Part shown: positions 32,178 through 41,679 of the stretch, piece after piece | Layout of the letters: the number at the start of each line of letters is the position of its first letter | Position numbering within the stretch: the first letter of the stretch is position 1 | Origin: Tepidisphaeraceae bacterium | GTDB taxonomy: Bacteria > Planctomycetota > Phycisphaerae > Tepidisphaerales > Tepidisphaeraceae | Assembly: GCA_035998445.1 (NCBI GenBank) | Contig: DASYHQ010000041.1 | Span: forward strand, 1-64,000 | Reading direction: 5' to 3' | DNA length: 64,000 nt | The notes under the pieces: model-generated | The model's input: the letters and a program-made list of their open reading frames with translations, nothing else | The model's database searches: none | Told to the model about the DNA's origin: nothing | Program-made: the position numbers and the translations under genes

Positions 32178-33782
32178 ATGCCCACCAAGACCAAACAAGC
32201 GATCCTCGCCGACCTGCTGCTCGCGCCGTGCACGACGCCCGCGGCGTTGCACCTGTGGGTGCGGGTGTTCCTGCAGATGAACGTGCCGACGACGCCGGTC
32301 TGCCCGCACCACGACGCGCCGTTCGAGTACCTGAAGCACGCCTACTTTGAACCCGCCAAGGACGTCGTCGTCTGGGCGCCGCGGGGCGGCGGGAAGACGC
32401 GCCTCGGCGCGGCCGCGACGCTGCTCGATCTGCTGCACAAGCCGGGCGTGGCGGTGCGCATCCTGGGTGGCAGCGTCGAGCAGAGCCTGAAGATGTGGGA
32501 ACACCTGCTGCCCGACCTTGAACGCGTCGCCGGCGGCATGTTGCTGGGCAAGACGCGCCTGCGCCGCATTGGCCTGTCCAACGGGTCGGCGGCGGCGGTG
32601 CTCACGCAGTCGCAGCGGGCCGTGCGCGGGCTGCGCGTGCAGAAGCTGCGCTGCGATGAAGTTGAACTGTTCGACCCGGCCGTGTGGGAGGCGGCGCAGC
32701 TTGTCACGCGATCGATGAACGTGCTACCAGACGGGCAACGACGCCGGCGCATTCGTCGCGCGCAGCATCAACAAGTAGGCAACGCAGCGAATCCGGCAAG
32801 CCCTTCAGAGATCGGCGCACGCGAGATCGGCGGTGTGGTCGAGGCGCTGTCGACCTTGCACGCCCCCTATGGGTTGATGAACCGCGTGGTCGAATCGGCC
32901 CAGGCGTCGGGCACGCGGGTGATTCGCTGGTGCGTGCTGGACGTGCTGGAGCGCTGCCCACCATCGCGCCCGTGCGGCACGTGTCCGCTGTGGGACGAGT
33001 GCCAGGGCGTCGCGAAGACCAAGTGCAACGGGTTCATGCGCATCGACGATGCGATCGCGATGAAGCGGCGGGTCAGCACCGAAACGTGGCAGGCCGAGAT
33101 GCTCTGTCGTCGACCAAGCGTGAAGGGGTGCGTGTTCCCATCGTTTGACCCGAGCGTGCATGTTCGCGAAGCGGGTCCGTTGCCTGTGGTCAGTGGTGCG
33201 GTGTTGTCGGATACAGCGCATTCCGGCCGGTCTGTCGCCACGGACAACGGACGACGGACCACAGACATTCGCTTGGCAATCGACTTCGGCTACGCCAACC
33301 CGTTCGTCTGCCTCTGGATCGCGACGCACGATTGCGTGACGCACGTGGTGGACGAGTACGTGCAGACCCAGCGGACGGTGGACGAGCACGTGGCGCATCT
33401 GGCCTCGCGGCCGTGGCCGGTGGGGCGGGGGACGCTCGTCGCGTGCGACCCCGCGGGTAACGGGCGCAGCGAGCAGACGGGCCGCTCGTCGGTCGACGCG
33501 CTGCGGGCCGCGGGGTACGTCGTGCGCTCGCGGCCGAGCCGGATCGTGGATGGACTGGAACTCGTGCGTGCCGCGCTACGGCCGGCCAGCGGGGCGGCAG
33601 CACTGTTCATCCACCCGCGATGCACGCGGTTGATCAAAGCGATGCGCTCCTACCACTACCCACCGTGCGGCGGTGAACTGCCCGTGAAGGACGGCGAGCA
33701 CGATCACCTGATCGACGCGCTGCGGTATCACTTCGTGAACGCCAGCGTATGCCAGACGGTGGTGGAGCGACGGCGGTATTGA
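32178..33782 (+). CDS. Phage terminase large subunit
   Basis: A 534-residue DNA-packaging motor-nuclease. The ATPase has Walker A APRGGGKTRLG (67-77) and Walker B LRCDE (157-161). A cysteine cluster C260, C266, C269, C275 may bind zinc. The RNase H-like nuclease starts LAIDFGYANPF (Asp near 369), with middle acidic residues ACDPAGNG and the terminal DHLIDALRYH. Residues about 332-363 look like an insertion just before the nuclease and contain a repeat-like sequence (GGACAACGGACGACGGACCA). No portal, capsid or tail gene is present in the window. Both active sites look intact. Confidence 0.88.
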   Translation: MPTKTKQAILADLLLAPCTTPAALHLWVRVFLQMNVPTTPVCPHHDAPFEYLKHAYFEPAKDVVVWAPRGGGKTRLGAAATLLDLLHKPGVAVRILGGSVEQSLKMWEHLLPDLERVAGGMLLGKTRLRRIGLSNGSAAAVLTQSQRAVRGLRVQKLRCDEVELFDPAVWEAAQLVTRSMNVLPDGQRRRRIRRAQHQQVGNAANPASPSEIGAREIGGVVEALSTLHAPYGLMNRVVESAQASGTRVIRWCVLDVLERCPPSRPCGTCPLWDECQGVAKTKCNGFMRIDDAIAMKRRVSTETWQAEMLCRRPSVKGCVFPSFDPSVHVREAGPLPVVSGAVLSDTAHSGRSVATDNGRRTTDIRLAIDFGYANPFVCLWIATHDCVTHVVDEYVQTQRTVDEHVAHLASRPWPVGRGTLVACDPAGNGRSEQTGRSSVDALRAAGYVVRSRPSRIVDGLELVRAALRPASGAAALFIHPRCTRLIKAMRSYHYPPCGGELPVKDGEHDHLIDALRYHFVNASVCQTVVERRRY

Positions 33783-33961
33783 GTGCCCACTGGACGACGG
33801 ATGAACGCCAAGACGCCGTGACGCGTGCCGGTTCCTCTGCCGGTACGCCGGGCGCGTTACGCCGGGCGCGGCTGGGTGAGGGTGATGGGAATGCCGAATG
33901 CCGGATGCGGGAAGTCAAAGGGCTCGCGACGATTCCGCCGTTGGCCGCGTTCGGGACTAGT

Positions 33962-34068
33962 TGTCATCCCGAGGGGAGCGGTAGCGACCCGAGGGATCTC
34001 CCAAGGCCGAAAACCGTCCGTCGTTCGAGATCCCTCAGGTCGCCTGAGGCTCCCTTCGGGATGACAAG
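33962..34068. repeat. PR1 dispersed palindrome, copy 4
   Basis: TGTCATCCCGAGGGGAGCGG pairs with CTCCCTTCGGGATGACA. A further partial arm (CTTTGGGTTCCGCTCGGGATGACA) follows at 34101-34124. A degenerate PR2 left arm precedes it at 33830-33890. Confidence 0.88.
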
Positions 34069-34264
34069 TGCGCACGAGGCGACAGAGTTCGGTCCGCCAG
34101 CCTTTGGGTTCCGCTCGGGATGACATCTCGAAAAGGTCGGCCGCCACATCTGATCGGCGAGACAATGTCTACCCTTCCCGGCCAACTCGGCGACTCAACC
34201 CAACTCCAGCACCTACTCCGTCCCACCAAACGCCTATAATGCCTATAGGAATTGAGTAAAATCC

Positions 34265-34293
34265 CTTGACACGCTTCTGCCCCCGCGTTAGAA
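34265..34293 (+). promoter_or_regulatory. Candidate sigma-70-type promoter
   Basis: TTGACA (34265-34270), a 17-base spacer and TTAGAA (34288-34293). It would drive the gene at 34455 with a leader of about 155 bases. The -10 is imperfect. Confidence 0.4.
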
Positions 34294-34454
34294 CCTGCGC
34301 ACCATGTGGTTCCGAATGTCTCGTACCTGTCTGTCCTGCACCGAGCCGCGAATGCCGCGGTGTTGTCGCCGCTAAGGAAACCGCGGCGGTGGATGTGCAA
34401 CGGGCAGCAGACAGTTAGCCGGCGAACGACGCTGGTGACATTCGGGAGACAACC

Positions 34455-34754
34455 ATGTGGAACGAACACGCCAATGGCGACAGTGCCGTCGCCGATCATG
34501 ACCTGCAGACCGACGCGCAGTTGTTGGGTGGCCTGCGCGACGCGTACCACGGGCAGGGGTATCAACAGGGTTACATCCGCGGTTCGCGCGACGCGTCGGC
34601 GATGCTGGTGCTGGCGGTCGAGGAGTTCATCCGCGCCCGCGCGCTGGACACCGCCGAGCGCGCGATGCTGCGCCAGTTTCACCGGTACACCGAACGGCAT
34701 CTCGATGCGCTCTCCCCGGCATTCACGGATGTCGAGGGTGGGCTGGGGATTTGA
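34455..34754 (+). CDS. Small hypothetical protein after the terminase
   Basis: A 99-residue acidic soluble protein: LGGLRDAYHGQGYQQGYIRG near residues 27-46, then a helix VLAVEEFIRARALDTAERAM and HRYTERHLDALSP. GGGAG precedes the ATG. No family is recognised. It may be the last gene of the terminase module or an independent gene; it lies 85 bases before the sulfate-binding protein gene. Confidence 0.6.
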   Translation: MWNEHANGDSAVADHDLQTDAQLLGGLRDAYHGQGYQQGYIRGSRDASAMLVLAVEEFIRARALDTAERAMLRQFHRYTERHLDALSPAFTDVEGGLGI

Positions 34755-34839
34755 TGGGTAGAGGTTTCGGGACGATGCGGGAACGCATGCCGCTTAAGCG
34801 GCTAGTCCGGTGCGGTAGGGTTGGATCGGGAGGTTGGCG

Positions 34840-35874
34840 ATGAAGAATGTTCTGATAGTGGCGGCAATCGTGGCGGCGCTGGCGGTCGTGGTGTATTCGA
34901 TGGTGGTGCCCGCGAGCCCCGCGCGCGGGGCGGACATCGAACTGTTGAACGTCAGCTACGATCCCACGCGCGAGCTGTACGCCGAGTACAACAAGGCATT
35001 CGCGTCCCACTACAAGGCCATCACCGGTGACAACGTCACGATCAGCCAATCGCATGGCGGCAGTGGAAAGCAGGCGCGGGCGATCATCGATGGGCTGCAG
35101 GCCGACGTTGCGACGCTGGCGCTGGCGTACGACGTGAACGCGCTGCACGAAAGGGGCGGTCTGATTCCCGCCGACTGGCAATCGCGCCTGCCGGGCAATA
35201 GCTCGCCGTACACCAGCACGATCGTGTTCCTGGTGCGGGCGGGCAACCCCAAGGGCATCAGGGATTGGTCAGACCTGATTAAGCCCGGCGTGGCGGTCGT
35301 TACGCCCAACCCGAAAACGTCCGGCGGCGCCCGCTGGAACTACCTGGCGGCGTGGGGGTACGCGCTGCACCAGAACGGTGGCGAAGAGGCCAAGGCGCTG
35401 CAGTTCGTAACCCAGCTGTTCCAGAACGTGAAGGTGATGGACGTGGGCGCCCGCGGGGCGACCACTACGTTTGTCGGGCGAGGCGTGGGCGACGTGCTGA
35501 TTGCGTGGGAGAGCGAAGCGATGGCGACCCTGCAGGGGCGCAACGTGGGGCAGTTCGAGATCGTCACCCCGAGCGAGAGCATTCTAGCCGAGCCACCGGT
35601 GACGGTGGTGGACAAGAACGTCGACGTCCGCGGCACGCGGGCGGCGGCCGAGGCGTACGTGCAGCACCTGTTCAGCTACGAGGCGCAGCGGATCGTCGCC
35701 AGGCACTTTTACCGCCCGCGCAACGACAAGGTTGCTGCGGAGGTGGGCGTGAAGTTTCCGAAGCTAAAGCTGTTCAGCGTCACCGATCTCGACCCGACCG
35801 GCTGGACCGGGTTGCAGAAGCAGCACTTCGACGATGGCGGAGCGTTCGACGGGATCGTCAAGCAGATGAAGTAA
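34840..35874 (+). CDS. sbp: Sulfate-binding protein of the sulfate ABC importer (first copy)
   Basis: A 344-residue periplasmic binding protein with an N-terminal hydrophobic signal/anchor ([20 protein letters not shown]). Family motifs: [74 protein letters not shown] near residue 160 and [17 protein letters not shown]. It delivers sulfate or thiosulfate to CysTWA encoded downstream. GGGAGG precedes the ATG at 34840. It is a close paralogue of the next gene. Confidence 0.93.
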   Translation: MKNVLIVAAIVAALAVVVYSMVVPASPARGADIELLNVSYDPTRELYAEYNKAFASHYKAITGDNVTISQSHGGSGKQARAIIDGLQADVATLALAYDVNALHERGGLIPADWQSRLPGNSSPYTSTIVFLVRAGNPKGIRDWSDLIKPGVAVVTPNPKTSGGARWNYLAAWGYALHQNGGEEAKALQFVTQLFQNVKVMDVGARGATTTFVGRGVGDVLIAWESEAMATLQGRNVGQFEIVTPSESILAEPPVTVVDKNVDVRGTRAAAEAYVQHLFSYEAQRIVARHFYRPRNDKVAAEVGVKFPKLKLFSVTDLDPTGWTGLQKQHFDDGGAFDGIVKQMK

Positions 35875-35992
35875 GGGAAGGTTCGCAAGCGAATGCCACG
35901 CGGTTAGGGCGGGTTCGGACGGCGCAATTGGACGTGCGTTCAGAATTGCGAAGAATGTACGGCTCGGCAGCAGGGACGAAACGAGGAGCAGA

Positions 35993-37075
35993 ATGATGAT
36001 CGTGAAACAGTTAAGCGTGTTGGCGTTGTCCGCAATTCTGGCAGCCACCGGTTGCAAGAAGGTCGAGGAAGTCGGAACGGGCACGGCGGGCGGCGGCGGG
36101 GCGACGGCGGCGACGGCGAAGGACGTCGAGTTGATCAACGCGTCGTACGACCCCACGCGCGAGATGTACGTCGCGTTCAACCCGATCTTCCAGAAGCACT
36201 GGAAGGAGACGACCGGGCAAAACGTGACGGTGACCATGTCGCACGGCCCCAGCGGCAAGCAGGCGCGCGATATCGCCGCCGGCAAGGAGGCGGACATCGC
36301 CGCGCTGAGCGTCGACTTCGACATCGACGAGATCGCCAAGGTTGGCCTGATCCCGACCGACTGGCGCAGCCGGCTGCCGAACGACGCCGTGCCGTACAGC
36401 AGCGCGGTGGTCTTCCTCGTGCGCAAGGGCAACCCGAAGAACATCAAGGACTGGGACGATCTGGCCCGACCGGAAGTGACCGCCCTGGCGCCCGACCCCA
36501 AGACGGGTGGCGGCGCGCGGTGGATCTACCTGGCCACCTGGGCCCACGCGTTGCGCAAGGCCGAGGCCGCCGGGCAGACGGGTGAGGCTGCGGTGCAGGC
36601 GGCGCGCGAGTTCACGAAGAAGGTCTACGACGACGCGATCACCGACCCCGCGATGCGCGGCAGCACGACGCGCTTCATCCAACAGCAGACCGGTGACGTG
36701 CTGTTCGGCTGGGAAAACGAGATCCTGCAGGTCGTGAACGACCCCAAGAGCGGCGGCGCGTTCGAGATCGTGGTGCCGAGCGACAGCATCGTGATCGAGG
36801 TACCGATCAGCATCGTCGATAAGGTGACCGAAAAGCGCGGCACGACCGAGGCCGCAAAGGGCTACGTCGACTTCCTCTTCAGCGACCCCGGCCAGGAGAT
36901 CGCCGCCAAGTTTTACAATCGCCCCTCCAGCACCGCGGTGCTGGAGAAATACAAGGACCAGTTCCCGCCACTGAAGTTGTATCGGTTTAAGGAGCACTTT
37001 AAGGATTGGCCGACGGTGATGAAGGCGCATTTTGAGCAGGGCGGGGAACTCGATCAGATGCGGCGGAGCAAGTAA
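35993..37075 (+). CDS. sbp: Sulfate-binding lipoprotein (second copy)
   Basis: A 360-residue paralogue of the preceding protein. Here the N-terminus has a lipobox (AILAATGC, Cys21), so it is probably membrane-tethered, followed by a Gly/Ala linker. Motifs: VELINASYDPTREMYVAFNP, MSHGPSGKQARDIAAGKEA, PNDAVPYSSAVVFLVRKGNP, TGGGARWIYLATWAHAL and DSIVIEVPISIVDKV. GAGGAG precedes the ATG. Two differently anchored binding proteins before one permease pair is uncommon. Confidence 0.93.
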   Translation: MMIVKQLSVLALSAILAATGCKKVEEVGTGTAGGGGATAATAKDVELINASYDPTREMYVAFNPIFQKHWKETTGQNVTVTMSHGPSGKQARDIAAGKEADIAALSVDFDIDEIAKVGLIPTDWRSRLPNDAVPYSSAVVFLVRKGNPKNIKDWDDLARPEVTALAPDPKTGGGARWIYLATWAHALRKAEAAGQTGEAAVQAAREFTKKVYDDAITDPAMRGSTTRFIQQQTGDVLFGWENEILQVVNDPKSGGAFEIVVPSDSIVIEVPISIVDKVTEKRGTTEAAKGYVDFLFSDPGQEIAAKFYNRPSSTAVLEKYKDQFPPLKLYRFKEHFKDWPTVMKAHFEQGGELDQMRRSK

Positions 37076-37095
37076 GCCGCGGGTCCTGCTAGCCA

Positions 37096-37203
37096 TTGTC
37101 ATCCCGAGCGGAGCCTAAGGCGACGGGAGGGATCTCCCAGTGGCCAGCGGTCCAGGCAGTTCGAGATCCCTCAGGTCGCCAAGGCTCCCATCGGGACGAC
37201 ACG
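37096..37203. repeat. PR1 dispersed palindrome in the sulfate operon
   Basis: TTGTCATCCCGAGCGGAGCC pairs with AGGCTCCCATCGGGACGACA. It separates the second binding-protein gene from cysT. Confidence 0.88.
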
Positions 37204-37254
37204 TCGCGCGACCGCGGCAAACGATAGACTCATCACGCGACAGACCTCCGCCTC

Positions 37255-38139
37255 ATGGCCTCACGCAAAGTCATCCCCGGCTTCGGCCTCTCGCTCGGTT
37301 ACACGGTGCTGTACCTCAGCATCATCGTGTTGCTGCCGCTGTCGGCGTTGTTCGTGAAGACGGCGACGATGGGGTGGGGGCAGTTCTGGGAGCTCATCAC
37401 CAGCGATGAGGTAATGGAGGCCTACCGCTTCAGCTTCGGCGCGAGTCTGCTGGCGGCGTTCATCAACATCTTCATTGGGCTGCTGATCGCGTGGGTGCTG
37501 GCGCGGTACGCGTTTCCGGGCAAACGATTTGTGGACGCAGTGATCGATCTGCCGTTCGCGCTGCCGACGGCGGTGGCGGGGATTGCGCTGACGGCTCTGT
37601 ATTCGGAACGCGGGTGGATCGGCAGCCAATGGGCGAAGACCGGCTGGCAATATCCGTGGCCAACGTGGGCCGGGTTTAGCGACGGGCTGTGGCCGATCGG
37701 GCTCGAGTGGCACGCGCGCATCGCGCTGGCGCCGCTGGGCGTGGTGATCGCGCTGATGTTCGTCGGCCTACCGTTCATCGTGCGGACGATTCAGCCGGTG
37801 CTGGAAGATCTGAGCAAGGACGTCGAAGAGGCCGCCGCGAGTCTGGGGGCGGGGCGGTTGCAGACGTTCTGGCGGGTGATTTTGCCGGCGACATACCCGG
37901 CGATTGTGACCGGGTTTGCGCTGTCGTTCGCCCGCGCGCTCGGCGAGTACGGCAGCGTGATCTTCATCACCGGCAACATGCCGGGCGTGGCGATCGCGCC
38001 GCAGCTGATCATCGAGAAGCTCGAGCAGTACAACTATGCCGGCGCGACGGCGATCGCGGTGGTGCTGCTGATCGTGTCGTTTGGAATGCTGCTGGTGATC
38101 AACATCGTGCAACGTTTTACTGCGGAACGGGTGGGGTAG
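37255..38139 (+). CDS. cysT: Sulfate ABC transporter permease CysT (CysU)
   Basis: A 294-residue inner-membrane permease with about six membrane segments and the MetI-like EAA loop DVEEAAASLGAGRLQTFWRV (near 190-209). It starts KVIPGFGLSLGYTVLYLSII, and FALPTAVAGIALTALYSERG is a CysT hallmark. It forms a heterodimer with CysW on CysA. The last segment IVSFGMLLVINIVQRFTAER is usual. Confidence 0.95.
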   Translation: MASRKVIPGFGLSLGYTVLYLSIIVLLPLSALFVKTATMGWGQFWELITSDEVMEAYRFSFGASLLAAFINIFIGLLIAWVLARYAFPGKRFVDAVIDLPFALPTAVAGIALTALYSERGWIGSQWAKTGWQYPWPTWAGFSDGLWPIGLEWHARIALAPLGVVIALMFVGLPFIVRTIQPVLEDLSKDVEEAAASLGAGRLQTFWRVILPATYPAIVTGFALSFARALGEYGSVIFITGNMPGVAIAPQLIIEKLEQYNYAGATAIAVVLLIVSFGMLLVINIVQRFTAERVG

Positions 38140-38148
38140 ATTTTTTCC

Positions 38149-38273
38149 GGTCCCTCTCCCGGTACGCCGGGAGAGGCTAGGTGAGGGTGATTTCGAACTG
38201 CTGACGGTTCTCGAATGAAACGAATCACCCTCACCCTCACCCTAACCCTCTCCCGGCGTACCGGGAGAGGGGA
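38149..38273. repeat. PR2 dispersed palindrome in the sulfate operon
   Basis: Arms GGTCCCTCTCCCGGTACGCC and CCCGGCGTACCGGGAGAGGG, loop TTCGAACTGCTGACGGTTCTC. It separates cysT from cysW. Confidence 0.92.
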
Positions 38274-38288
38274 TAAGAGCAACGGTTT

Positions 38289-39302
38289 ATGAGTCACGCG
38301 CCCGCAAAAGTAGCCTACAACTTCCCTCCTGCACCGCCGTCGGCAGTCACGGAGTCGCCGACGGTGAAGTGGGTGTTGATCTCGCTGACGTTGCTGGTGA
38401 TCAGCCTGTTTCTCCTGCTGCCATTGATCGTGGTGTTCTACGAGGCGCTCGATCTGAACGTCGCGTTTGAGCGAGCGTTCGCAAAACCGCAGACATTACG
38501 CGCCAAGATCGTCGAAGCTCTGTTCAATGCCGATTGGAAACAATGGTGGGAGCACGTGTCCACGCCCGAGACGTGGGAGGCGATCAAGCTCACGCTCTTC
38601 ACCGCCGCCATTGCGGTGCCGTTGAACACGCTGTTCGGGCTGGCGGCGGCGTGGCTGGTGACGAAGTTCGAGTTCCGCGGCAAGAGCGTGCTGCTGACGC
38701 TGATCGACTTGCCGTTCAGCGTATCGCCGGTGGTGGCGGGGCTGACGTTCGTATTGCTGTTCGGCGCTCAGGGCACGTTCGCGAACTGGTTGGCCCACCC
38801 GAACCTATCCTTATCGTTGACCCCGTGGCGATGGACATCAATCGACCATGCTTGGACATTCTGGCAAGGTGATCAAATCCGCATCATCTTTGCATTGCCC
38901 GGCATCGTGCTGGCGACGATCTTCATCACGTTCCCGTTCGTCGCGCGAGAGTTGATCCCGCTCATGCAGAGCCAGGGCACCGACGAGGAACAGGCCGCCC
39001 GCGTGCTGGGGGCCGGCGGATGGCAGACGTTCTTCCGCGTCACGCTGCCCAACATCAAGTGGGGCCTGCTGTACGGCGTCATTTTGTGCAACGCCCGCGC
39101 CATGGGCGAGTTCGGCGCGGTCTACGTCGTCAGCGGCAACTATTCCGGCCAGATCACGCTGCCGCTGCACGTGGAACGCGTTTACTATGCCAGCTTCGTC
39201 AGCGTGGTGCCGGCCTTCGCCGTCGCGTCGCTGCTGGCGGCGCTGGCGGTGGTCACGCTGATTGTGAAGACGTTCGTCGAGTGGAAGTTTCGCGAAGAGT
39301 GA
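38289..39302 (+). CDS. cysW: Sulfate ABC transporter permease CysW
   Basis: A 337-residue permease with a first membrane segment [40 protein letters not shown] as CysW hallmark, and EAA loop [40 protein letters not shown] near residue 275 is strongly conserved in CysW. The N-terminal 25 residues are Pro/Ala-rich and cytoplasmic. It completes the permease pair. Confidence 0.95.
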   Translation: MSHAPAKVAYNFPPAPPSAVTESPTVKWVLISLTLLVISLFLLLPLIVVFYEALDLNVAFERAFAKPQTLRAKIVEALFNADWKQWWEHVSTPETWEAIKLTLFTAAIAVPLNTLFGLAAAWLVTKFEFRGKSVLLTLIDLPFSVSPVVAGLTFVLLFGAQGTFANWLAHPNLSLSLTPWRWTSIDHAWTFWQGDQIRIIFALPGIVLATIFITFPFVARELIPLMQSQGTDEEQAARVLGAGGWQTFFRVTLPNIKWGLLYGVILCNARAMGEFGAVYVVSGNYSGQITLPLHVERVYYASFVSVVPAFAVASLLAALAVVTLIVKTFVEWKFREE

Positions 39303-39412
39303 GGGGAATTGCCGATTGCCGATTTCCGATTGCCGAATGAAAAGACGGGAGGCGGGATCGGAAAGCATCGCATCCAATCGGCAATTGGCATTTGGCAATT
39401 GGCATTGAAACC
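39303..39412. repeat. PR8 repeat in the sulfate operon
   Basis: Iterated GATTGCCGATT words (GAATTGCCGATTGCCGATTT) on the left and their complements (CAATCGGCAATTGGCATTTG) on the right form an imperfect inverted repeat. It occupies the whole cysW-cysA spacer. Related words occur at 16672-16778. Confidence 0.8.
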
Positions 39413-40483
39413 ATGAGCATCGAAGTACGCAACATCACCAAGTCGTTCGGCTCGTTCAAGGCGTTGGACGACGTCAGCCTTAGCGTTGCCAGTGGCGAGC
39501 TCGTGGCGCTGCTGGGGCCGTCGGGCAGTGGCAAGACGACGCTGCTGCGGATCATCGCCGGGCTAGAGACGGCCGACGCGGGCAGCGGGCAGGTGCTGTT
39601 TGCCGATGAGGACGTCACGCATCGCGAGGTGGGGGCCCGGCGGGTGGGGTTCGTGTTTCAGCACTACGCGCTATTCCGCCACATGACGGTGATGGAAAAC
39701 GTCGCGTTCGGCATGCGCGTCCTGCCGTGGCGCAAGCGGCCATCGCGGTCGGCCATTAAAGCGAAGGTGATGGAACTGCTGTCGCTCGTGCAGCTCGAAC
39801 AGCTCGCCAAGCGATACCCGTCGCAACTGTCGGGCGGCCAGCGGCAGCGCGTGGCGCTGGCACGGGCGCTGGCGGTCGAGCCGCGCGTGCTGCTGTTGGA
39901 TGAACCCTTCGGCGCGCTCGACGCGAAGGTCCGCCGCGAGCTACGCAAGTGGCTGCGCAAGCTGCATGACGAAACGCACATCACGACGGTCTTCGTCACG
40001 CACGACCAGGAGGAAGCGCTGGAGGTCGCCGACCGCGTCTGCGTGATGAGCAACGGCAAGATCGAGCAGATCGGCACGCCCGAAGAGGTCTACGAGCACC
40101 CGGCCACGCCGTTCGTCTACAACTTCCTGGGCAACGTGAATTTGTTCCACGGCCGGGTGGAAGACGGACAGTTCGCTGCCCCGGGGCAGGACGGCGACGC
40201 GCGCGGCGGCGCGTCGACCACCGCGGCGCCACTGACCTACGTCCGGCCGCACGACGTGGAGATTCTGCGCCACGCCAACGGCAGCACGTTCCCCGCCCGC
40301 ATTGACCACATCAGCTTCGCCGGCCCGGTGGTGAACGTCACCCTTCGCCGCAACGATGACGGCGCCACGATCGAGGCGGCGCTCACGCGTGATCGGTACA
40401 AGGAACTCTCGCTTCGCCAGGACGATGCCGTGCACGTTCGATTCAAACACGCCGTGACGTTCGAGAACGATTACTCGATCTGA
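39413..40483 (+). CDS. cysA: Sulfate ABC transporter ATPase CysA
   Basis: A 356-residue ATPase: Walker [14 protein letters not shown] (about 37-49), Q-loop [20 protein letters not shown], signature [15 protein letters not shown], Walker [17 protein letters not shown]-loop [16 protein letters not shown]. Residues 235-356 form a TOBE-like regulatory domain ([20 protein letters not shown], then [10 protein letters not shown]). The ATG at 39413 is chosen because the seven codons before it belong to repeat PR8. Confidence 0.96.
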   Translation: MSIEVRNITKSFGSFKALDDVSLSVASGELVALLGPSGSGKTTLLRIIAGLETADAGSGQVLFADEDVTHREVGARRVGFVFQHYALFRHMTVMENVAFGMRVLPWRKRPSRSAIKAKVMELLSLVQLEQLAKRYPSQLSGGQRQRVALARALAVEPRVLLLDEPFGALDAKVRRELRKWLRKLHDETHITTVFVTHDQEEALEVADRVCVMSNGKIEQIGTPEEVYEHPATPFVYNFLGNVNLFHGRVEDGQFAAPGQDGDARGGASTTAAPLTYVRPHDVEILRHANGSTFPARIDHISFAGPVVNVTLRRNDDGATIEAALTRDRYKELSLRQDDAVHVRFKHAVTFENDYSI

Positions 40484-40596
40484 TGACTCTTCTCCTCACG
40501 TAGCTTGCGCGGCCCGCCCATGGCGTCGGTACGCCGGCGCTATCCGTGGCACGAGCCTCCGGCCCGCGAAGCTATTCATAGGAAGGATCGCTTAAG

Positions 40597-40894
40597 GGGC
40601 CGCGCAAGATCCACGCGGTGATGGGTCGCGGCCTGCCGCGTGAGCAGGTGCCGTCGGTCAGCAGCTTCGGGCGGATCCTGCGCCGCAACGATTGCATCAG
40701 CCCACGCGCCTCTAAAGCCGCTGAGCGCTACCAGCGCTTCGAGCACCCCAACGACCTGTAGCAGATGGACTTCAAGGGCGACGTCGCGCTGGCTGCCGGC
40801 GGGCGACGACGGCGTGTGGCGCGTCCACTTCGGCCGGTTCCCGATCCCCCTCCTGGACGAACGCGACGGCAGCGTGAGAATGGTCAGACCGTGA
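40597..40894 (+). pseudogene. IS481-family transposase relic
   Basis: From 40606 the frame reads VPSVSSFGRILRRNDCISP and YQRFEHPNDL, then a TAG stop (40759-40761) where homologues have Trp, then QMDFKGDVALA. That is the segment leading into the DDE core. The catalytic core is missing. A shifted frame then reads DDGVWRVHFGRFPIPLLDER, the C-terminal motif of the family. So a nonsense change, an internal deletion and a frame change are all present. Confidence 0.8.
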
Positions 40895-40937
40895 CAAGGC
40901 CAGTGTCACCCATGTCCCGGGTCCGCACACGCAGCCG

Positions 40938-40970
40938 ACACGGCTTGGAGTACCAAACCGTGGCACCCAG
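40938..40970. repeat. PR4 fragment
   Basis: ACACGGCTTGGAGTACCAAA followed by CCGTGGCACCCA is one inner arm of PR4; the other arm and both termini are absent. It lies just after the transposase relic. Confidence 0.8.
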
Positions 40971-41041
40971 AGGACAAGCCGCTACAGGAATGGGTCGGTT
41001 GCTCTAGTTGGCCGGGGGATGATCTCAACAAGAAGCTCTCG

Positions 41042-41638
41042 ATGAACCCCACTGAAGTTGGCCAAAGTTACGACGCTATAACCGACCGCTGGTCATCGCC
41101 GGCGCATCCGTTGACTGGTGTGGCGGCGCACGATCGGGCGGTGCGGTTTGTGAAGGGGCGCGGGGCGGCGCTGGATGCGGGGTGCGGGTGTAACGGGCGG
41201 TTGATCGACTACCTGCTGTCGCAGGGGTTCTCGGTGGAGGGCGTGGACGTGTCGGAGCGTATGGTTGCGCTGGCCCGCCAGCGCAACCCGGCGGCGACGA
41301 TCTATCATGCCGATATCTGCCGATGGAGTCTGCCGCGGACGTACGATTTGATCAGCGGGTGGGACAGCATCTGGCACGTCCCGCTCGCCGAGCAGGCGGC
41401 GCTGCTGGAAAAGCTGTGCGCGGGCCTGAACCCTGGCGGCGTCCTGATCTTCACCCTCGGTGGCACCGACGCGCCGGGCGAGGTGCATGATGCCCACATG
41501 GGCGTGCCGATGTACACGGCCACGCTGGGGATTCCGCAGACGCTGGACCTGCTGGCGCGGTGCGGCTGCGTGTGCCGGCATCTGGAATACGACCAGTTCC
41601 CCGAACTGCACGTGTACGTGATTGCGCAGAAGGCGTAA
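41042..41638 (+). CDS. Class I SAM-dependent methyltransferase
   Basis: A 198-residue enzyme: motif I AALDAGCGCNGRLIDYLL (residues 43-60), motif II FSVEGVDVSERMVALAR, motif III-like IYHADICRWSL, then DLISGWDSIWHVPL and LNPGGVLIFTLGG (motif post-III). It resembles methyltransferase type 11/12 proteins; the substrate cannot be inferred. The GC(x)C in motif I is slightly unusual (GCGxG is normal). It stands alone between a transposase relic and the M48 protease. Confidence 0.85.
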   Translation: MNPTEVGQSYDAITDRWSSPAHPLTGVAAHDRAVRFVKGRGAALDAGCGCNGRLIDYLLSQGFSVEGVDVSERMVALARQRNPAATIYHADICRWSLPRTYDLISGWDSIWHVPLAEQAALLEKLCAGLNPGGVLIFTLGGTDAPGEVHDAHMGVPMYTATLGIPQTLDLLARCGCVCRHLEYDQFPELHVYVIAQKA

Positions 41639-41679
41639 CGGCCGCTGGACGGTGGTATCGTGCGGCGGCGCCGCCCGCC

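Noticed and set aside
29527-34754. A complete prophage
   Set aside because: No integrase, portal, capsid or tail genes and no attachment repeats were recognised around the terminase module.
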